From NCBI RefSeq assembly GCF_000024865.1, contig NC_013595.1:7874001-7938000 (forward strand): 64,000 nt of DNA. The letters run 5' to 3'. This document shows, in pieces, positions 62,033 to 64,000 of this stretch (position 1 is its first letter; the number at the start of each line of letters is the position of its first letter). Position numbers and translations under genes: made by a program. Source of the DNA: Streptosporangium roseum DSM 43021. GTDB lineage: Bacteria > Actinomycetota > Actinomycetes > Streptosporangiales > Streptosporangiaceae. The notes under the pieces are model-generated. The model did no database searches. It saw only the letters and a program-made list of their open reading frames with translations, and was not told where the DNA came from.

Positions 62033-64000
62033 TCACAGTTGCCACAACCGCACGGTGCCGTCATCGCTGCCGGTGGCCAGGATCTTGCCGTCCGGGCTGA
62101 ACGCCACCGACTGGAGGCTGTCGGTGTGGCCGGTGAGGGGACGGCCGACGGGGGTGCGCGTGGCCACGTCCCACAACCGCACGGTCTCGTCATCGCTGCC
62201 GGTGGCCAGGATCTTGCCGTCCGGGCTGAACGCCACCGACTGGAGGCTGTCGGTGTGGCCGGTGAGGGGACGGCCGACGGGGGTGCGGGTGGCCACGTCC
62301 CACAACCGCACGGTGTCGTCAGTGCTACCGGTGGCCAGGATCTTGCCGTCCGGGCTGAACGCCACCGCGGCGATCCAGCTGGTGTGGCCGGTGAGGGGAC
62401 GGCCGATGGCGGTGCGGGTGACCACGTCCCACAACCGCACGGCGTCGTCGTCATCGGTGGCCAGGATCTTGCCGTCCGGGCTGAACGCCACCGACTGGAG
62501 GCTGTCGGTGTAGCCGGTGAGGGGACGGCCGACGGGGGTGCGGGTGACCACGTCCCACAACCGCACGGCGTCGTCGTCATCGGTGGCCAGGATCTTGCCG
62601 TCCGGGCTGAACGCCACCGCGGAGACAGCGCCCGTCGGGTTGTTGCGGCCGGCGAGGGGGCGGCCGATGGGGGTGTTGGTGGCCACGTCCCACAACCGCA
62701 CGGTGTCGTCATAGCTGCCGCTGGCCAAAATCTTGCCGTCCGGGCTGAACGCCACCGCGGAGACCCAGCTGGTGTGGCCGGTGAGGGGCGTGCCGAGGAG
62801 GGCGCGGGTGGCCACGTCCCACAACCGCACGGTGTAGCCATCGTCAGCGGCCAGGATCTTGCCGTCCGGGCTGAACGCCACCGCGGAGACCGCGACGCCG
62901 GTGTGGCCGGTGAGGGGCTGGCCGCGGAGGGTGGCGGTGTCTTCCCGGGTGAAGGTGTAGTAGGCGGCCGGCAGGGCGGCGGCCAGGCCTGCGGCGCCCA
63001 GCCCGGTGAGCAGGCGGCGGCGGGACAGGACCCGGTGCGGCACGGCAGCGACGTGATCTCGCGTTGCGGATGCAGGCGCGGACCGATCCCCGAGACCGGA
63101 AGAACCGGGTGCGTGGAGGGCCGACGCGTGGGGTGCCGGTTCGGTGGGCGCCGGTTCGATAGGTAGGGGGGTGTCAAGCCGGGCAGTCGGTGCGGACGCG
63201 GAGGGCGGGACCGGCGCAGGCGCCTGGGCGGTAGGGGCGGCTAAGCCGGTTTCGATGGCCTGCCGCATCGCCGCGGCATCCCGGTGGCGCTGTTGGGGGT
63301 CTTTGGCCAGCGCGGTCGCCAGTATCTGGTCCCAGAGGGGAGCCAGGGCCGGGCTCAGTTGTGAGGGCGGCTGCGGGGTCTTGTGCATGTGCTGGAAGAG
63401 CACGGCGGTGGGCGAGTCCCCGGTGAAGGGCGGCCGACCGGTGAGCATCTCATACAGCACGCATCCGGTGGAGTACAGATCCGAGCGGGCGTCGGCGGGC
63501 TTGCCGTCGGCCTGCTCGGGCGACATGTAGGACGGGGTGCCGATCCGCATTCCGGTGGCGGTCAGTCGGGTGGCCGTCTCCGACATGAGCTTGGCGATCC
63601 CGAAGTCCATCACTTTCACCCGCACCCGGCCGCCGGCGCGGTGGACCATGATGTTGGCGGGTTTGATGTCGCGGTGCACGATCTCCCGCCCGTGACTGTG
63701 CTCCAACGCCTCCAGGACCGCCGCCACGATCTGCCCGGCCTCGTTCGGGGTCGGCTGCGCCTGGCGCAGCAGATCGGCCAGGGTTCCGCCCTCCACCAGC
63801 TCCATCACCAGATACGGAACTGGATCCCCGTTACCGATGTCCTCACCGATGTCGTAGACGGTCGCGATGTGGGGATGCGACAAGCCCGCCGCCGCCCGCG
63901 CCTCCCGGCGGAACCGGGCCCGGAAGTCCTCATCGCGCAGCATCTGCGCGGGCAGCACCTTGACCGCCACGATCCGCTCCAGCTCCCGGTCACGCGCCCG
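62033..64000 (-). CDS. Ser/Thr protein kinase with seven WD40 repeats (5' end outside window)
   Basis: At least 655 residues; the N-terminus lies past the right edge. Kinase part: the ATP Lys in VAVKVLP, GREIVHRDIKPANIMV catalytic loop, VMDFGIAKL, GTPSYMSPEQADG activation segment. Then a Pro/Ala-rich linker and a probable membrane helix (LLTGLGAAGLAAALPAAYY), then seven WD40 units, each ending RLWDV or RLWQL, which would form one beta-propeller outside the membrane. Units 3 and 4, and 6 and 7, are almost identical at the DNA level. Likely a scaffold or sensor kinase. Confidence 0.93.
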   Translation of the reverse strand, partial: RARDRELERIVAVKVLPAQMLRDEDFRARFRREARAAAGLSHPHIATVYDIGEDIGNGDPVPYLVMELVEGGTLADLLRQAQPTPNEAGQIVAAVLEALEHSHGREIVHRDIKPANIMVHRAGGRVRVKVMDFGIAKLMSETATRLTATGMRIGTPSYMSPEQADGKPADARSDLYSTGCVLYEMLTGRPPFTGDSPTAVLFQHMHKTPQPPSQLSPALAPLWDQILATALAKDPQQRHRDAAAMRQAIETGLAAPTAQAPAPVPPSASAPTARLDTPLPIEPAPTEPAPHASALHAPGSSGLGDRSAPASATRDHVAAVPHRVLSRRRLLTGLGAAGLAAALPAAYYTFTREDTATLRGQPLTGHTGVAVSAVAFSPDGKILAADDGYTVRLWDVATRALLGTPLTGHTSWVSAVAFSPDGKILASGSYDDTVRLWDVATNTPIGRPLAGRNNPTGAVSAVAFSPDGKILATDDDDAVRLWDVVTRTPVGRPLTGYTDSLQSVAFSPDGKILATDDDDAVRLWDVVTRTAIGRPLTGHTSWIAAVAFSPDGKILATGSTDDTVRLWDVATRTPVGRPLTGHTDSLQSVAFSPDGKILATGSDDETVRLWDVATRTPVGRPLTGHTDSLQSVAFSPDGKILATGSDDGTVRLWQL

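Overview
The window is a high-GC actinobacterial chromosome segment, most likely from a Streptosporangiaceae-type actinomycete (Streptosporangium or Nonomuraea relatives). This is inferred from GC-rich third codon positions, frequent GTG starts, several promoters that run straight into start codons, a tmsA-tmsB pair for 10-methyl branched fatty acids, several bacterial P450s, and the style of the LacI/ABC/GH1 sugar modules. No sequence search was run. No rRNA, tRNA, CRISPR array or replication origin was seen.

1-12.3 kb: a partial Tet(M)/OtrA-type ribosomal protection GTPase; leuS with a leader-peptide attenuator (17 residues, three consecutive Leu codons, intrinsic terminator); a Pro/Gly/Asn-rich single-pass membrane protein; three tandem paralogous P450s, two with the same promoter box that seems to give leaderless mRNAs; and a luciferase-like (F420-type) oxidoreductase. 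12.6-22.6 kb: a DUF4132 protein preceded by a micro-ORF, a GMC oxidoreductase divergent from an acyl-CoA synthetase with palindromic operators between them, and a two-gene unit of a P-loop NTPase (with an in-frame 39-bp tandem repeat) overlapping a membrane-anchored periplasmic-binding-fold protein. This unit is the best candidate for an undescribed system.

22.6-36.6 kb: tmsB/tmsA, a D-2-hydroxyacid dehydrogenase coupled to a Ser/Thr kinase, an alpha-methylacyl-CoA racemase plus a CYP142-like P450, an ABC-2 exporter operon with its own XRE regulator and palindromic promoter, a GyrI-like effector-binding protein, GuaB1, a 51-residue membrane peptide and a general-stress protein. The P450s, acyl-CoA synthetase and racemase together suggest oxidation of sterol side chains or methyl-branched lipids (inference).

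36.6-49.5 kb: two related carbohydrate modules, each with a binding protein, two permeases, a GH1 beta-glucosidase and a LacI regulator, arranged so the two lacI genes converge. GAGAGCGCTCTC-type operators lie at both binding-protein promoters. One lacI carries a one-base deletion in a G run. 49.5-52 kb: FKBP isomerase and ATP-dependent DNA ligase, with a seven-copy degenerate repeat between them.

52-62 kb is a mobile-element scrapyard: a nested palindromic intergenic island, Tn3-family transposase fragments, an integrase fragment, a frameshifted sigJ-like gene, a 267-bp element with 41-bp inverted repeats, a tyrosine recombinase, two 198-199-bp miniature elements in opposite orientation bracketing a gene of unknown function, plus a TetR/DHFR-like pair and small ORFs. 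The window ends in a Ser/Thr kinase with seven near-identical WD40 repeats.
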